Shown: one piece after another, positions 38,961-47,052 of the stretch | Layout of the letters: each line of letters begins with the position of its first letter | Position numbering within the stretch: the first letter of the stretch is position 1 | NCBI GenBank assembly: GCA_963816555.1 | Contig: CAWFLD010000004.1 | Coordinates: 496,001-560,000, forward strand | Direction of reading: 5' to 3' | From: Lutibaculum sp963816555 | GTDB lineage: Bacteria; Pseudomonadota; Alphaproteobacteria; Rhizobiales; Tepidamorphaceae | Length of the DNA: 64,000 nt | Program-made: the position numbers and the translations under genes | Notes under the pieces: generated by a model | Seen by the model: only the letters and a program-made list of their open reading frames with translations | What the model was told of the DNA's origin: nothing | The model's database searches: none

Positions 38961-39905
38961 ATGAAGATCTTCGGCCTCGAATCGTCCCCCGGCTTCGCCC
39001 AGGCCGTGGCCGGCCATCTCGGCGTGGGCCTCGCGGCGCACGAGGAGCGCACCTTCGAGGACGGCGAGCACAAGGCGCGGCCGCTCGAGAGCGTGCGCGG
39101 CGAGGACGCCTTCGTGGTCTCCGGCCTCTACGGCGAGCCGGGCGCGAGCGTGCACGACAAGCTGTGCCGGCTCCTGTTCTTCGTCGCGACGCTGAAGGAG
39201 CACGGGGCGCGGAGCGTGACCGCGGTCGCGCCCTATCTGTGCTACGGCCGCAAGGACCGGCAGACCAGGCTGCACGACCCCGTGACGACGAAATACCTCG
39301 CGCAGCTCCTCGAGGCGGCCGGCACCGACCTCGTGATGACGCTCGAGGTGCACAACATCGTCGCATTCCAGAACGCCTTCCGCCGCCCGACCGTCCATCT
39401 CGACGCGCGCAGCGTCTTCGCGGCCCACGCGGCCGGCCTCGCCGGCGACGGGCCGGTCGTCGTGGTCTCGCCCGATCCCGGCGGCGTCAAGCGCGCCCAG
39501 CTCTTCCGCGAGCATCTCGAGGAAACGCTCGGGCGGCCGGTCTCCGGCGCCTTCGTCGAGAAGCGGCGCACCGGCGGCGTCGTCAGCGGCAACCTGTTCG
39601 TCGGCGAGGCGCACGGCGCGACCGCCCTCCTGATCGACGACATGATCAGCACCGGCGGCACGCTGGCGCGCGCGGGCGAGGCGTGCCTGGCCAACGGTGC
39701 GACGCAGGTGGTCGCCTATGCCGCGCACGGCCTGTTCAACGGCGACCCCGCCGCGACGCTCGGCGCCTCGCCGCTGGAACGCATCGTCGTCACTGACAGC
39801 GTCCCGCCCTTCCGGCTCGCCCCGCCCCTGCTCGGCGGAAAGGTGGAGATCGTCAGCGTCGCGCCGCTCGTCGCCGACGCGATCGGCCGTCTCGCGGAAG
39901 CGTGA
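38961..39905 (+). CDS. Ribose-phosphate pyrophosphokinase paralogue
   Basis: 314 aa, same length as class I PRPP synthetases. The phosphoribosyl-pyrophosphate loop LLIDDMISTGGTLARAG is intact, and VAPYLCYGRKDRQTRLHDPVT corresponds to the ATP/flexible-loop region. It is clearly diverged from housekeeping Prs (LEVHNIVAFQNAF in place of DLHAxQIQGFF). This suggests a specialised paralogue, as often found in low-oxygen or stress islands. AAGGAGG lies 10 bp before the ATG. An FNR-type box is upstream. Confidence 0.88.
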   Translation: MKIFGLESSPGFAQAVAGHLGVGLAAHEERTFEDGEHKARPLESVRGEDAFVVSGLYGEPGASVHDKLCRLLFFVATLKEHGARSVTAVAPYLCYGRKDRQTRLHDPVTTKYLAQLLEAAGTDLVMTLEVHNIVAFQNAFRRPTVHLDARSVFAAHAAGLAGDGPVVVVSPDPGGVKRAQLFREHLEETLGRPVSGAFVEKRRTGGVVSGNLFVGEAHGATALLIDDMISTGGTLARAGEACLANGATQVVAYAAHGLFNGDPAATLGASPLERIVVTDSVPPFRLAPPLLGGKVEIVSVAPLVADAIGRLAEA

Positions 39906-39982
39906 CGCAGATCAAGGCGCGTGCGCGGCGAGGACGCAGGATGTGCCGGTCAGCACGACGCAATTTGCGAGGACATGCCGAG

Positions 39983-40417
39983 ATGGCCGCAGAGCTCACC
40001 CCGCCCGAGGACGCGATCTCCATCGACCCGGAGCAGATGTGCTTCATCATCCTGAAGGCGCGCGAGTTCGACGCGAAGGTTGCGCCCGACGACCCGGATT
40101 CGGGGTCGGATGCGATCGACGACCGCGAGATCGACATCCTCGAGGACTTCGCGGACGACCCCACGCTGCGCGAGCTGATGGGCGCGATCGAGGCACTCAA
40201 CCAGGACCAGCAGGCGGAGCTTCTCGCCACGTGCTGGCTCGGCCGCGGCGACTACGACGCCTCCGACTGGGAGCCGGCGCTGCAGGATGCGCGCGACACC
40301 GCGAACCGGCGGCTCGCGGCCTATCTCGTGGGCACGCCGATGCTCGGCGACTTCCTCGAGGAGGGTTACGGCCAGCTCGGCTATTCCTGCAGCGAATATG
40401 AGAGCGAGCACCTCTGA
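39983..40417 (+). CDS. DUF3775 family protein
   Basis: 144 aa acidic helical protein. The segments MCFIILKAREFDAKVAP, ALNQDQQAELLATCWLGRGD and AYLVGTPMLGDFLEEGYGQL match DUF3775, a family of unknown function found beside stress and low-oxygen genes in Alphaproteobacteria. A degenerate Crp/Fnr-like site (GTGAC-N4-ATCAA, 39902-39915) lies upstream, at the end of the PRPP-synthetase gene. Confidence 0.8.
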   Translation: MAAELTPPEDAISIDPEQMCFIILKAREFDAKVAPDDPDSGSDAIDDREIDILEDFADDPTLRELMGAIEALNQDQQAELLATCWLGRGDYDASDWEPALQDARDTANRRLAAYLVGTPMLGDFLEEGYGQLGYSCSEYESEHL

Positions 40418-40465
40418 CCGCCCGCCGGCGGAGAGACGCGGGAGGGCCACGGCCGGCAGGGACCG

Positions 40466-41497
40466 ATGACGCTGTCATTCGCTGACAAGGTGGCGTTCCT
40501 CGGCTCTCCCGACGCCTATCCGCGCCGGCCGGCCAGCGTCGCGCTGGTCGAGACGCACATGTCGTGCGTCTTCCTCGCCGGCGACCGCGCCCTGAAGATC
40601 AAGAAGCCGGTGCGCTTCCCCTTCCTCGACTTCACCACGCTCGCCGCCCGCGAGGCCGACTGCCGCGAGGAGGTCCGGCTCAACCGCCGCCTCGCGCCGC
40701 ACGTCTATCTCGGCGTCCTGCCGCTCGTCGCCGGCCCGCTCGGGCATCTGCAGCTCGGCGGGGCCGGCACGGTCGTCGACTGGGTCGTCGAGATGCGCCG
40801 GCTCGACGCCGAGGCGATGCTCGATCGCAGGCTCGCGAGCGGCACCGTCTCGGAACACGACATCGACCGCCTCGCGACGACGCTGGCCGGCTTCTACGCC
40901 CGCGCCGACCGGCCCGGCATCTCCGCCGACGACTGGCTCGCGCGCCTGCGGGCGCGCCACGCGCAGGACCGCGAGGCGCTGACGCGGCCGGGCTTCGGCA
41001 TCGACGGCGAACGGGTGCGGCGGGTCTCGGACCGGCTCGACGCCGCGCTCGAGGCGAGCAGCGGCATCGTCGCGGCACGGATCGCCGGCGGGCGCTTCGT
41101 CGAGGGCCACGGCGACCTGCGGCCCGAGCATGTCTGCCTCGACGAGCCCGTCGTCATCTTCGACTGCCTGGAGTTCGACCGCGACATGCGCATCCTCGAC
41201 CCGTTCGAGGAGCTCGCCTTCCTCGGGATGGAGTGCGCCGTGCAGGGCTTCCCGGAGCTCGGTCCTGCGCTCGCCCGCCGCGTCGCCGAACGCCTCGACG
41301 ACACGCCGCCACCCCTCCTTCTCGCCTTCTACGCCGCCTCGCGCGCCATGCTGCGCGCCCGGCTGACGCTCGCCCACCTGTTCGACGGCGACGTGCGCCA
41401 CCCCGAGCGCTGGGAGCCGCGGGCGGAAGCCTACCTCGCCTTCGCCGACGAGACGCTGGCGGCGGTGCGGCACGGCCGCCGGTCCGGCGAGCGGTAG
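40466..41497 (+). CDS. Aminoglycoside-phosphotransferase-fold kinase-like protein
   Basis: 343 aa. Kinase-like features are LKIKKPVRFPFLDFTT (nucleotide-binding lysine region), the catalytic loop FVEGHGDLRPEHVCLDE and metal motif FDCLEFDRDMRILDP. These match the APH-type domain that in many bacteria is fused to a P-loop kinase; here the fusion partner is missing. It is not an antibiotic resistance gene in any evident way. It is separated by 48 bp from DUF3775 and probably co-transcribed. Confidence 0.8.
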   Translation: MTLSFADKVAFLGSPDAYPRRPASVALVETHMSCVFLAGDRALKIKKPVRFPFLDFTTLAAREADCREEVRLNRRLAPHVYLGVLPLVAGPLGHLQLGGAGTVVDWVVEMRRLDAEAMLDRRLASGTVSEHDIDRLATTLAGFYARADRPGISADDWLARLRARHAQDREALTRPGFGIDGERVRRVSDRLDAALEASSGIVAARIAGGRFVEGHGDLRPEHVCLDEPVVIFDCLEFDRDMRILDPFEELAFLGMECAVQGFPELGPALARRVAERLDDTPPPLLLAFYAASRAMLRARLTLAHLFDGDVRHPERWEPRAEAYLAFADETLAAVRHGRRSGER

Positions 41498-41540
41498 CCG
41501 GGCCCGCCGCCAGGGCCGCAGGAAGGCGGCGGACGGGCGG

Positions 41541-41756
41541 TCAGAAGACGTCGTTCTTCACGAAATGCGGCGTCTCGCCACTCTCCTCGCCGTCGACGAA
41601 GCTGCAGCGATGCGCCTCCGCGAAGGCCTCGATCGCGGCGGCATCCATGGCCTCCGGGCTGCCGCCGAAGAGCGCAGCGAGCGTCTCGCGCTCGACCGGC
41701 AGCCGCCCGCCGGGATCGAGCGCATCGAGGGCGCGGGCCAGGTCGTCCTTCGTCAT
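41541..41756 (-). CDS. Small hypothetical protein of the low-oxygen island
   Basis: 71 aa, acidic. It begins MTKDDLARALDALDPGG and ends ETPHFVKNDVF. A strong GGGAGGAG site lies 4-5 bp upstream of the ATG. A perfect FNR/FixK-type palindrome lies about 100 bp upstream, in the gap to a divergent small gene. I do not recognise a family. Confidence 0.65.
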   Translation of the reverse strand: MTKDDLARALDALDPGGRLPVERETLAALFGGSPEAMDAAAIEAFAEAHRCSFVDGEESGETPHFVKNDVF

Positions 41757-41858
41757 CGTCTCCTCCCGAACGCTCGCCCGGATGGCGGTGCGACGACGTC
41801 GCGCCGCGGCGGGACTTGTTCGCGGGCTGGAGGATAGCCACGTCCGGAACCGGCGATG

Positions 41859-41872
41859 TTGATCCCGATCAA
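41859..41872. promoter_or_regulatory. Perfect FNR/FixK-type box
   Basis: TTGATCCCGATCAA is an exact TTGAT-N4-ATCAA palindrome. It lies 63 bp before the plus-strand small gene at 41935 and 103 bp before the minus-strand small gene ending the convergent pair. It is the best-scoring site of this kind in the window. Confidence 0.8.
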
Positions 41873-41934
41873 CACGGCCCTGCCGCCGCCGTGGTCCGCT
41901 GGGCGTCGACGGCCGCACGACAAGGAGATTTCCG

Positions 41935-42099
41935 ATGTCCGATCGAGACAAGGACAAGACTGCCGCCCCCCGCCGCAAGGGCGAGGCACAGCCGAACGGC
42001 GAAAGGAAGCACCGCGAGGAGCTGCTCGACGAGGCGCTCGAGGAGAGCTTCCCCGCGAGCGACGCTCCGGCCGTGTCGTGGCCGGAGAAGAAGGGCTGA
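41935..42099 (+). CDS. Small acidic protein with LDEALEESFPASD motif
   Basis: 54 aa, below usual cut-offs. AAGGAG is 9 bp upstream of the ATG. A charged, probably disordered N-terminus (MSDRDKDKTAAPRRKG) is followed by LLDEALEESFPASDAPAVSW, a motif seen in short alphaproteobacterial proteins of unknown function. The exact FNR/FixK box upstream suggests induction under low oxygen. Confidence 0.72.
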   Translation: MSDRDKDKTAAPRRKGEAQPNGERKHREELLDEALEESFPASDAPAVSWPEKKG

Positions 42100-42112
42100 G
42101 GCCCGCTCCCGG

Positions 42113-43306
42113 TCAGGCGCGGGCGGGCGCCCGCCGCGCCTCGGCGAAGGGCAGCTGCGCGACGACGTAGAGCGCGAAGGCGGCCGACCACAGCGTCGCC
42201 CCGCCGATCAGCAGCGGCTCGTAATGCACGGCCAGCACCGGCGCCGCGACGCGCAGGAGCGCGCCGGCGTTGACCAGCACGAGCGCCACGCTGCAGGCAC
42301 CCGCGCGGGCCCGCCGCCCGACGCCCCGCGTCAGGGCGAGCCGCGTCATCACCGCGAGCGTCATCGTGCCGATGGCGCCGGCCGTGAAGGCGTGCAGGGC
42401 GGCGTCCGCCGGCACGAGGGACAGGGGCTCGGCCGCGAGCGCGGCGAGGATCGTGCCGACGGTCAGCCAGAGATAGCCGGCGTGCAGCGCGATGACGTGG
42501 CCCTCGCGCACGAGCCAGCCGCGCCAGCGCGCCAGCCGCAGGAGATGCATCGCGCCCGCCAGCGCCATCAGCGCCGCGGTCGCCGGGCTCTGCGGCACCG
42601 CCGCCCAGGCGAAGATGCCGACCGAGGCGACCATGAGCACCGCGACGTCGAACCGGCCGTAGGGGGTCGGCACCTTCTCCGCGCCGCGTCCGGCGAGCGC
42701 GTTGCGGGTGAAGCTCGGCACGATCCGGCCACCGACCGCCGCGATCAGCAGGGCGCCGACCGCCACGCCGAGCCGCGCGAAGACGGCCGCCGTCTCCCAG
42801 TCCGTCGCGAACAGGCGGTGGGCCACGGAGGCGATCGCGATCACCGGGAACAGCGCCAGCCCGTGGCGCGACTGCTTCGGCGCCTTCACGCGCGCCTCGC
42901 GCAGCAGGACGAAGGCAACGGACAGCGGGAACGCCGCGTCGGCCAGCGCGCCGACCGCCGGAGGCGCGGCCAGCGGCACCAGCCGGCCGGCGATCCACAC
43001 CGCGAACAGCAGCATCAGCGGCCGCCCCGAGGCCGGCAGCCGGCCCGTCCAGTTCGGCGTCGCCGACAGGAGGTAGCCCGCCATCACCGCCGGCAGGTAG
43101 CCGAACACCATCTCGTGGGCGTGCCACGTCATCGCCGGCATGCCGCCGACCTCGCCGACGCCCGTCAGGAAGAAGAACACCCAGATCGGCACGGCCGCGG
43201 CGGCATAGAGGGCCGCGGCGAGGAACATCGGCCGCCAGGAGGCGGCGAACAGCCAGCCCGCCTCGGTTCGGGCGCGGTCGGCGGCGAGGCTCTGCGAGAT
43301 CGACAT
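42113..43306 (-). CDS. NnrS family protein (copy 1)
   Basis: 397 aa with about 12 membrane helices. NnrS proteins are haem/copper membrane proteins expressed with denitrification genes and linked to resistance to nitric-oxide stress. Family motifs are WRPMFLAAALYAA, MTWHAHEMVFGYLPAVMAGYLL, NWTGRLPASGRPL and GGRIVPSFTRNAL. I chose the ATG at 43306 with GGAG upstream; an ATG at 43327 is an alternative. A TTG-N8-CAA site (43362-43375) precedes it. Confidence 0.9.
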   Translation of the reverse strand: MSISQSLAADRARTEAGWLFAASWRPMFLAAALYAAAAVPIWVFFFLTGVGEVGGMPAMTWHAHEMVFGYLPAVMAGYLLSATPNWTGRLPASGRPLMLLFAVWIAGRLVPLAAPPAVGALADAAFPLSVAFVLLREARVKAPKQSRHGLALFPVIAIASVAHRLFATDWETAAVFARLGVAVGALLIAAVGGRIVPSFTRNALAGRGAEKVPTPYGRFDVAVLMVASVGIFAWAAVPQSPATAALMALAGAMHLLRLARWRGWLVREGHVIALHAGYLWLTVGTILAALAAEPLSLVPADAALHAFTAGAIGTMTLAVMTRLALTRGVGRRARAGACSVALVLVNAGALLRVAAPVLAVHYEPLLIGGATLWSAAFALYVVAQLPFAEARRAPARA

Positions 43307-43361
43307 GGTCGGCACTTCTCCACTCATGCCGCCTTGTCCCACGTGCCGGCCGCCCCCGACG

Positions 43362-43375
43362 TTGCGGCAGCGCAA
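43362..43375. promoter_or_regulatory. NnrR/DNR-type box between nnrS copy 1 and the DUF1858 gene
   Basis: TTGCG-GCAG-CGCAA is a perfect palindrome of the TTG-N8-CAA form used by NnrR/DNR regulators. It lies 56 bp upstream of nnrS (minus) and 110 bp upstream of the redox-disulphide protein gene (plus). Confidence 0.6.
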
Positions 43376-43485
43376 ACTTGCGCGGCCCGCCGTCCCGCCG
43401 CAATCGTCATGGAGGTTGCTGGGGAACAAAGACGTCGGCCGGCCGCCGCCCTAGTCTTCCCTTCTCAAGAACGGGACATACGGCC

Positions 43486-43714
43486 ATGAACGCGGTCATT
43501 CTCGAGTTCGATCGGCGCCGACGACGTCGTCGATACGCTGATGAGGGTGCACAAGCAGACGATCCAGGTCTTCCTCAAGCACAGGATGCTCTGCGTCGGC
43601 TGCCCCATCGGCCGCATCCACACGGTGCGGGACGCCTGCCGCGAGCACGACGTGCCGCTGGACGCCTTCCTGGGCGAGCTCCGCGCCGCCGCACGCCAGC
43701 GTGCCAGGCCATGA
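43486..43714 (+). CDS. DUF1858-type redox-disulphide protein (frameshift in sequence)
   Basis: About 75 aa when repaired. After MNAVILEFD the frame changes by +1 at CGGCGCC (43513-43519), and then reads ADDVVDTLMRVHKQTIQVF, MLCVGCPIGRIHTVRDAC and LDAFLGELRAAA. The CxxC in CVGCP and the layout match the DUF1858 / hybrid-cluster-protein-associated disulphide domain. It overlaps the next gene by 4 bp. It lies beside nnrS and is probably controlled from the same box. Confidence 0.75.
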
Positions 43715-44035
43715 GCGGGAGGAACCGGGCGATGCCGGAACGCGAACCCGACGCCGCGGTCACCGCCACGGCCGACGGCGTCGAGATCGACGCCAGCGCT
43801 TCTCGCCGAGGCGTTCGGGCTGAAACCGGCCGAGGTGCCGGCGCTCCTCCGGCAGGGTGCGATCACGAGCCGCCTCGAGCGCGGCGTCGGCGAGGACGAG
43901 GGCCGCGTGCGCCTCGTCTTCTTCCACGGCAATGCGCGCCTGACGGTCGTCGCCGACGAGGCCGGCCGCATCCTCAGGCAGACCGTGCTCAGCTTCGGCT
44001 CGAGCCCCCTGCCCTCGGCGCTTCGGCGGCCCTGA
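43711..44035 (+). CDS. DUF6522-like small protein (frameshift in sequence)
   Basis: About 107 aa when repaired. The N-terminal part is VTATADGVEIDA; after a net +1 change at about 43793-43800 it continues LLAEAFGLKPAEVPALLRQG, ITSRLERGVGEDEGRVRLVF and FHGNARLTVVADEAGRI. The pattern resembles DUF6522 proteins from denitrifiers, although I am only moderately sure. It overlaps the upstream gene (ATGA) and is convergent with the Crp/Fnr gene. Confidence 0.7.
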
Positions 44036-44056
44036 GCCGCCACCGGGGCGGTCGCC

Positions 44057-44761
44057 TCAGACGGAGCGCTCGGCGAGCTCGAACAGCCGGTGCGGGTCCA
44101 GCACCGTGACCTTCTTGCGGCCGCTCGACACGAGCCCCTTCGTTTCCCACGCGCTCATGACGCGGCTCACCGTGTGAAGCGTCGTGCCGGTCATCTCGGC
44201 GATGTCCTGCCGGGTGACGGGGAAATCGATGAGGATCCCATCCTCGACCTTCACCCCGGCCTGATGCACGAGGCGCAGCAGCGCGTGCGCCACCCGGCGC
44301 TCGACCTCCTCGGTGGACAGCTCGCGGATGCGCGTGTGCGCGTCCTGCAGGCGCTGCCCCACCGTCTGCAGCGCGTTGACCGCGAGCACCGGGCTGCGGG
44401 CGATGAAGTCGTCCCACCGCGCCGCCGGCCAGACGAGCGTCAGGCTGTCGACCATGGCGATCGAGGTCGCGGGGTAGTCGGGCCGCCGCATCGCGCGGGC
44501 GATGCCGTAGATCTCGCCGGGATTGACGTGCCGCACCACGACCTGCTGGCCGTCGGCCGTCATCTGGACGACCTTGAGGTGGCCGTGCAGCAGGATGAAG
44601 AACTCGTTCGCCGTGGCGCCCTGCTCGAAGACCGTCGTGTCCTTCGGCAGCTGGCGCGTCGAGGCCATCGCCAGCACGGCGTCGAGATCCTCCTCCGACA
44701 TCGAGGCGAAGATGTCGAGGTCGCGGATCAGCGATCGGTCGAGGCGTGCCTGCGCCATCAA
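44057..44761 (-). CDS. Crp/Fnr-family regulator, cysteine-free (NnrR/DNR-like)
   Basis: 234 aa. An N-terminal cyclic-nucleotide-binding-like barrel (FEQGATANEFFILLHGHLKVV) is followed by a dimerisation helix and a C-terminal helix-turn-helix (FPVTRQDIAEMTGTTLHTVSRVMSAWE). The protein has no cysteine, so it cannot carry the FNR iron-sulphur cluster. Together with nirK and nnrS around it, this favours an NnrR/DNR-type nitric-oxide sensor. It shares a 164-bp promoter region with divergent nirK, where a TTG-N8-CAA box lies, suggesting autoregulation and activation of nirK. Confidence 0.88.
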   Translation of the reverse strand: MMAQARLDRSLIRDLDIFASMSEEDLDAVLAMASTRQLPKDTTVFEQGATANEFFILLHGHLKVVQMTADGQQVVVRHVNPGEIYGIARAMRRPDYPATSIAMVDSLTLVWPAARWDDFIARSPVLAVNALQTVGQRLQDAHTRIRELSTEEVERRVAHALLRLVHQAGVKVEDGILIDFPVTRQDIAEMTGTTLHTVSRVMSAWETKGLVSSGRKKVTVLDPHRLFELAERSV

Positions 44762-44839
44762 GGTCTCCAGCTGTCTTCGAGGCCCCTAGGTGCCTCTACG
44801 TAAGTAATCACTCTACCGGTCGAGAGAGTGTCCCGCTCT

Positions 44840-44853
44840 TTGCCTTTTCGCAA
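44840..44853. promoter_or_regulatory. NnrR/DNR-type box upstream of nirK
   Basis: TTGCC-TTTT-CGCAA fits TTG-N8-CAA with 4 of 5 symmetric pairs. It is 72 bp upstream of nirK and 78 bp upstream of the divergent Crp/Fnr gene. A separate inverted repeat (CACTCT 44809-44814 / AGAGTG 44825-44830) sits beside it. Confidence 0.65.
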
Positions 44854-44925
44854 AAAGTATCGGGCGGTTCTGGTGTTCACTCCTCGCGTCGCAAGCAAGC
44901 GGCCCGAAGAGAAAGGATCAGGATC

Positions 44926-46041
44926 ATGATTACCCGTCGCACCGCATTGATCGGCGCAGCAGCCACGGCCGCTCTGGTCGCGGCGGCCCCCGGCCTCGAA
45001 GCCCAGGCGGCGACGCCTGCCGGCGTCATCGACCCCACCGACGGCCTCGAGCACGTCAAGGGCAAGCTCGTCGCTCCTCCGCACGTGATGGTTCACGACC
45101 AGGTCGCCAAGGGCGGGCCGAAGGTCGTCGAGTTCACGATGACCATCGAGGAGAAGCAGATCGTCGTCGACGACGACGGCACGACCTTCCAGGCGATGAC
45201 CTACAACGGATCGATGCCGGGCCCGACGATGGTCGTCCACGAGGGCGACTATCTTCAGCTCACCCTGGTCAACCCGGCGACGAACTCGATGCCGCACAAC
45301 ATCGACTTCCACGCCTCCACGGGCGCTCTCGGCGGCGGCGCGCTGACCCTCATCATGCCGGGCGAGCAGACCACGCTGCGCTTCAAGGCGATCAAGCCGG
45401 GCGTCTTCGTCTATCACTGCGCGCCTCCCGGAATGATCCCCTGGCACGTCGTCAGCGGCATGAGCGGTTCCGTCCTGGTGCTGCCGCGCGACGGCCTGAA
45501 GGATCCGCAGGGCAACCCGATCCGCTATGACCGAATCTACACGATCGGCGAATTCGACCTGTACATCCCGAAGGACGAGAACGGCAACTACAAGCAGTAC
45601 GAGAGCCCCGGCGACTCCTACGCCGACACGCTCGAAGTCATGCGCGGCCTGATCCCCAGCCACGTCGTCTTCAACGGCAAGGTCGGCTCGATGACCGGCG
45701 ACAACGCGATGACGGCCAAGGTGGGCGAGACGGTGATGTTCATCCACTCCGTCGCCAACCGCGACACCCGCCCGCACCTGATCGGCGGCCACGGCGACTT
45801 CGTCTGGGAGACCGGCAAGTTCGGCAACGCGCCGCAGGTGGGCCTCGAGACCTGGTTCGTACGCGGCGGCAGCGCCGGCGCGGCGGTCTACACCTTCCGG
45901 CAGCCGGGCGTCTACGCCTACGTCAACCACAACCTGATCGAGGCGGCCGAGCTCGGTGCCACCGCCCACGTGAAGGTCGAGGGCGACTGGAACGACGACC
46001 TGATGACGCAGATCAGCGCCCCCGGCGCGATCATCGGGTAA
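44926..46041 (+). CDS. nirK: Copper-containing nitrite reductase
   Basis: 371 aa. It reduces nitrite to nitric oxide in the periplasm. A Tat-type signal (MITRRTALIG, twin Arg) precedes two cupredoxin domains. Copper ligands are visible: type 1 His124, Cys165, His174, Met179 (SMPHNIDFHAST, VYHCAPPGM, PWHVVSGMSG) and type 2 His129, His164 plus His in YVNHNLIEAAE. The active-site His of RPHLIGGHGD is present. The gene is followed by a strong hairpin and then nirV. Confidence 0.97.
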   Translation: MITRRTALIGAAATAALVAAAPGLEAQAATPAGVIDPTDGLEHVKGKLVAPPHVMVHDQVAKGGPKVVEFTMTIEEKQIVVDDDGTTFQAMTYNGSMPGPTMVVHEGDYLQLTLVNPATNSMPHNIDFHASTGALGGGALTLIMPGEQTTLRFKAIKPGVFVYHCAPPGMIPWHVVSGMSGSVLVLPRDGLKDPQGNPIRYDRIYTIGEFDLYIPKDENGNYKQYESPGDSYADTLEVMRGLIPSHVVFNGKVGSMTGDNAMTAKVGETVMFIHSVANRDTRPHLIGGHGDFVWETGKFGNAPQVGLETWFVRGGSAGAAVYTFRQPGVYAYVNHNLIEAAELGATAHVKVEGDWNDDLMTQISAPGAIIG

Positions 46042-46059
46042 CCGGCAAATCCGGCATGA

Positions 46060-46082
46060 CGGCCCGCCCGCGGGGCGGGCCG
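46060..46082 (+). other. Intercistronic hairpin between nirK and nirV
   Basis: A perfect 10-bp GC stem (46060-46069 with 46073-46082) has a 3-base loop and no T-run. It could stabilise the 3' end of nirK mRNA or attenuate expression of nirV rather than terminate fully. Confidence 0.6.
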
Positions 46083-46105
46083 CCCCTCCTGAACGGGGCA
46101 CCACC

Positions 46106-46948
46106 ATGACCACGACACACCGGACGGCGCTGGCCGTCGCATCTTCCCTCGCGCTCGTTCTTTCCCTCGATCCGCTCCCTGCGGCCCGCGCGGCCGAGCC
46201 GGAGTTCGTCGCGATCGAGGCCCAGACCGTCGCCTACCGCGAGGCCGGCGAGTTCCTGCTCGACGAGGCGCCGGTCAACGGCCCGATCGCGGAGGTTCAC
46301 GCCAAGCACCCCTTCGAGATCATGCGGCGCCAGGTGACGCGCGGCGAATACGGCCGCTGCGTCGCGGCCGGCCGCTGCAAGGCGGCGCAGGGCCCCTCGG
46401 CGCCCGACCTGCCGGTCGTCGGCGTCAGCTACGACGACGCGGTCGACTATGCGGCATGGCTGTCCGCCGAGACCGGCGAGACCTACCGCCTGCCGACCGA
46501 CCGCGAATGGGCGATCGCCGCCGGCTCGCGCTACGTCGACGACGGCTACGGCGTGGTCGCCGACCCGGACAACCCGGCGAAGCGCTGGCTGTCGCGCTAC
46601 GAGTCGGAAGCCGCCAGGGCGCGCAAGGCCGACCCGGTGCCGCGCCCGGCCGGCGGCTTCGGCGAGAACGAGCACGGCCTGCTCGACGTCGCCGGCAACG
46701 TCTGGGAGTGGACGAGCACCTGCTTCGCGCGCCACTCCACCTATACCGCCACCGGCAGGACCGAGACCTACGAGATCTGCGGCGTCCGCGTCGCCGAAGG
46801 CTCGCACCGCGCCTACCTGTCGAGCTTCGTGCGCGACCCGCGCGGCGGCGCCTGCTCCGTCGGCGTGCCGCCCGACAATCTCGGCATCCGCCTCGTCCGC
46901 GACGACCGCGGCCTCATGGGCCGGATGCAGGACTATTTCGGCCTGTAG
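46106..46948 (+). CDS. nirV: NirV-like protein, formylglycine-generating-enzyme (SUMF1) fold
   Basis: 280 aa. A signal peptide (LVLSLDPLPAARA) precedes a SUMF1/FGE domain with FEIMRRQVTRGEY, VVGVSYDDAVDYAAWLSAE, YRLPTDREWAIAA and NEHGLLDVAGNVWEWTS. The usual order nirK-nirV in Hyphomicrobiales is kept. NirV is not known to be essential for nitrite reductase activity and its role is open. A strong terminator follows. Confidence 0.92.
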   Translation: MTTTHRTALAVASSLALVLSLDPLPAARAAEPEFVAIEAQTVAYREAGEFLLDEAPVNGPIAEVHAKHPFEIMRRQVTRGEYGRCVAAGRCKAAQGPSAPDLPVVGVSYDDAVDYAAWLSAETGETYRLPTDREWAIAAGSRYVDDGYGVVADPDNPAKRWLSRYESEAARARKADPVPRPAGGFGENEHGLLDVAGNVWEWTSTCFARHSTYTATGRTETYEICGVRVAEGSHRAYLSSFVRDPRGGACSVGVPPDNLGIRLVRDDRGLMGRMQDYFGL

Positions 46949-46981
46949 ACCCCGTTCCTCCTCCACGAGACGGGAGACCTT

Positions 46982-47015
46982 GGCCGCCCGGCCCGCCGGG
47001 CGGCCCTTCTTGTTT
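46982..47015 (+). terminator. Rho-independent terminator after nirV
   Basis: A 10-bp perfect GC stem (46982-46991 with 46996-47005) has a 4-base loop and is followed by CTTCTTGTTT. It ends the nirK-nirV transcript. Confidence 0.9.
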
Positions 47016-47052
47016 GCAGGCCGGCCCAGTGGCGCGCGCCCGCTCGAACGCT

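Noticed and set aside
35738..39905. Very long open frames of about 700 codons on both strands (for example minus 35738-37888 and plus 37737-39905)
   Set aside because: High GC leaves many frames open. The minus frame is antisense to galD and the dehydrogenase, and only the last 314 codons of the plus frame (from 38961) match a protein family.
40466..41497. Aminoglycoside resistance gene
   Set aside because: The fold is APH-like, but the sequence matches the widespread kinase-like family of unknown role and there is no resistance context.
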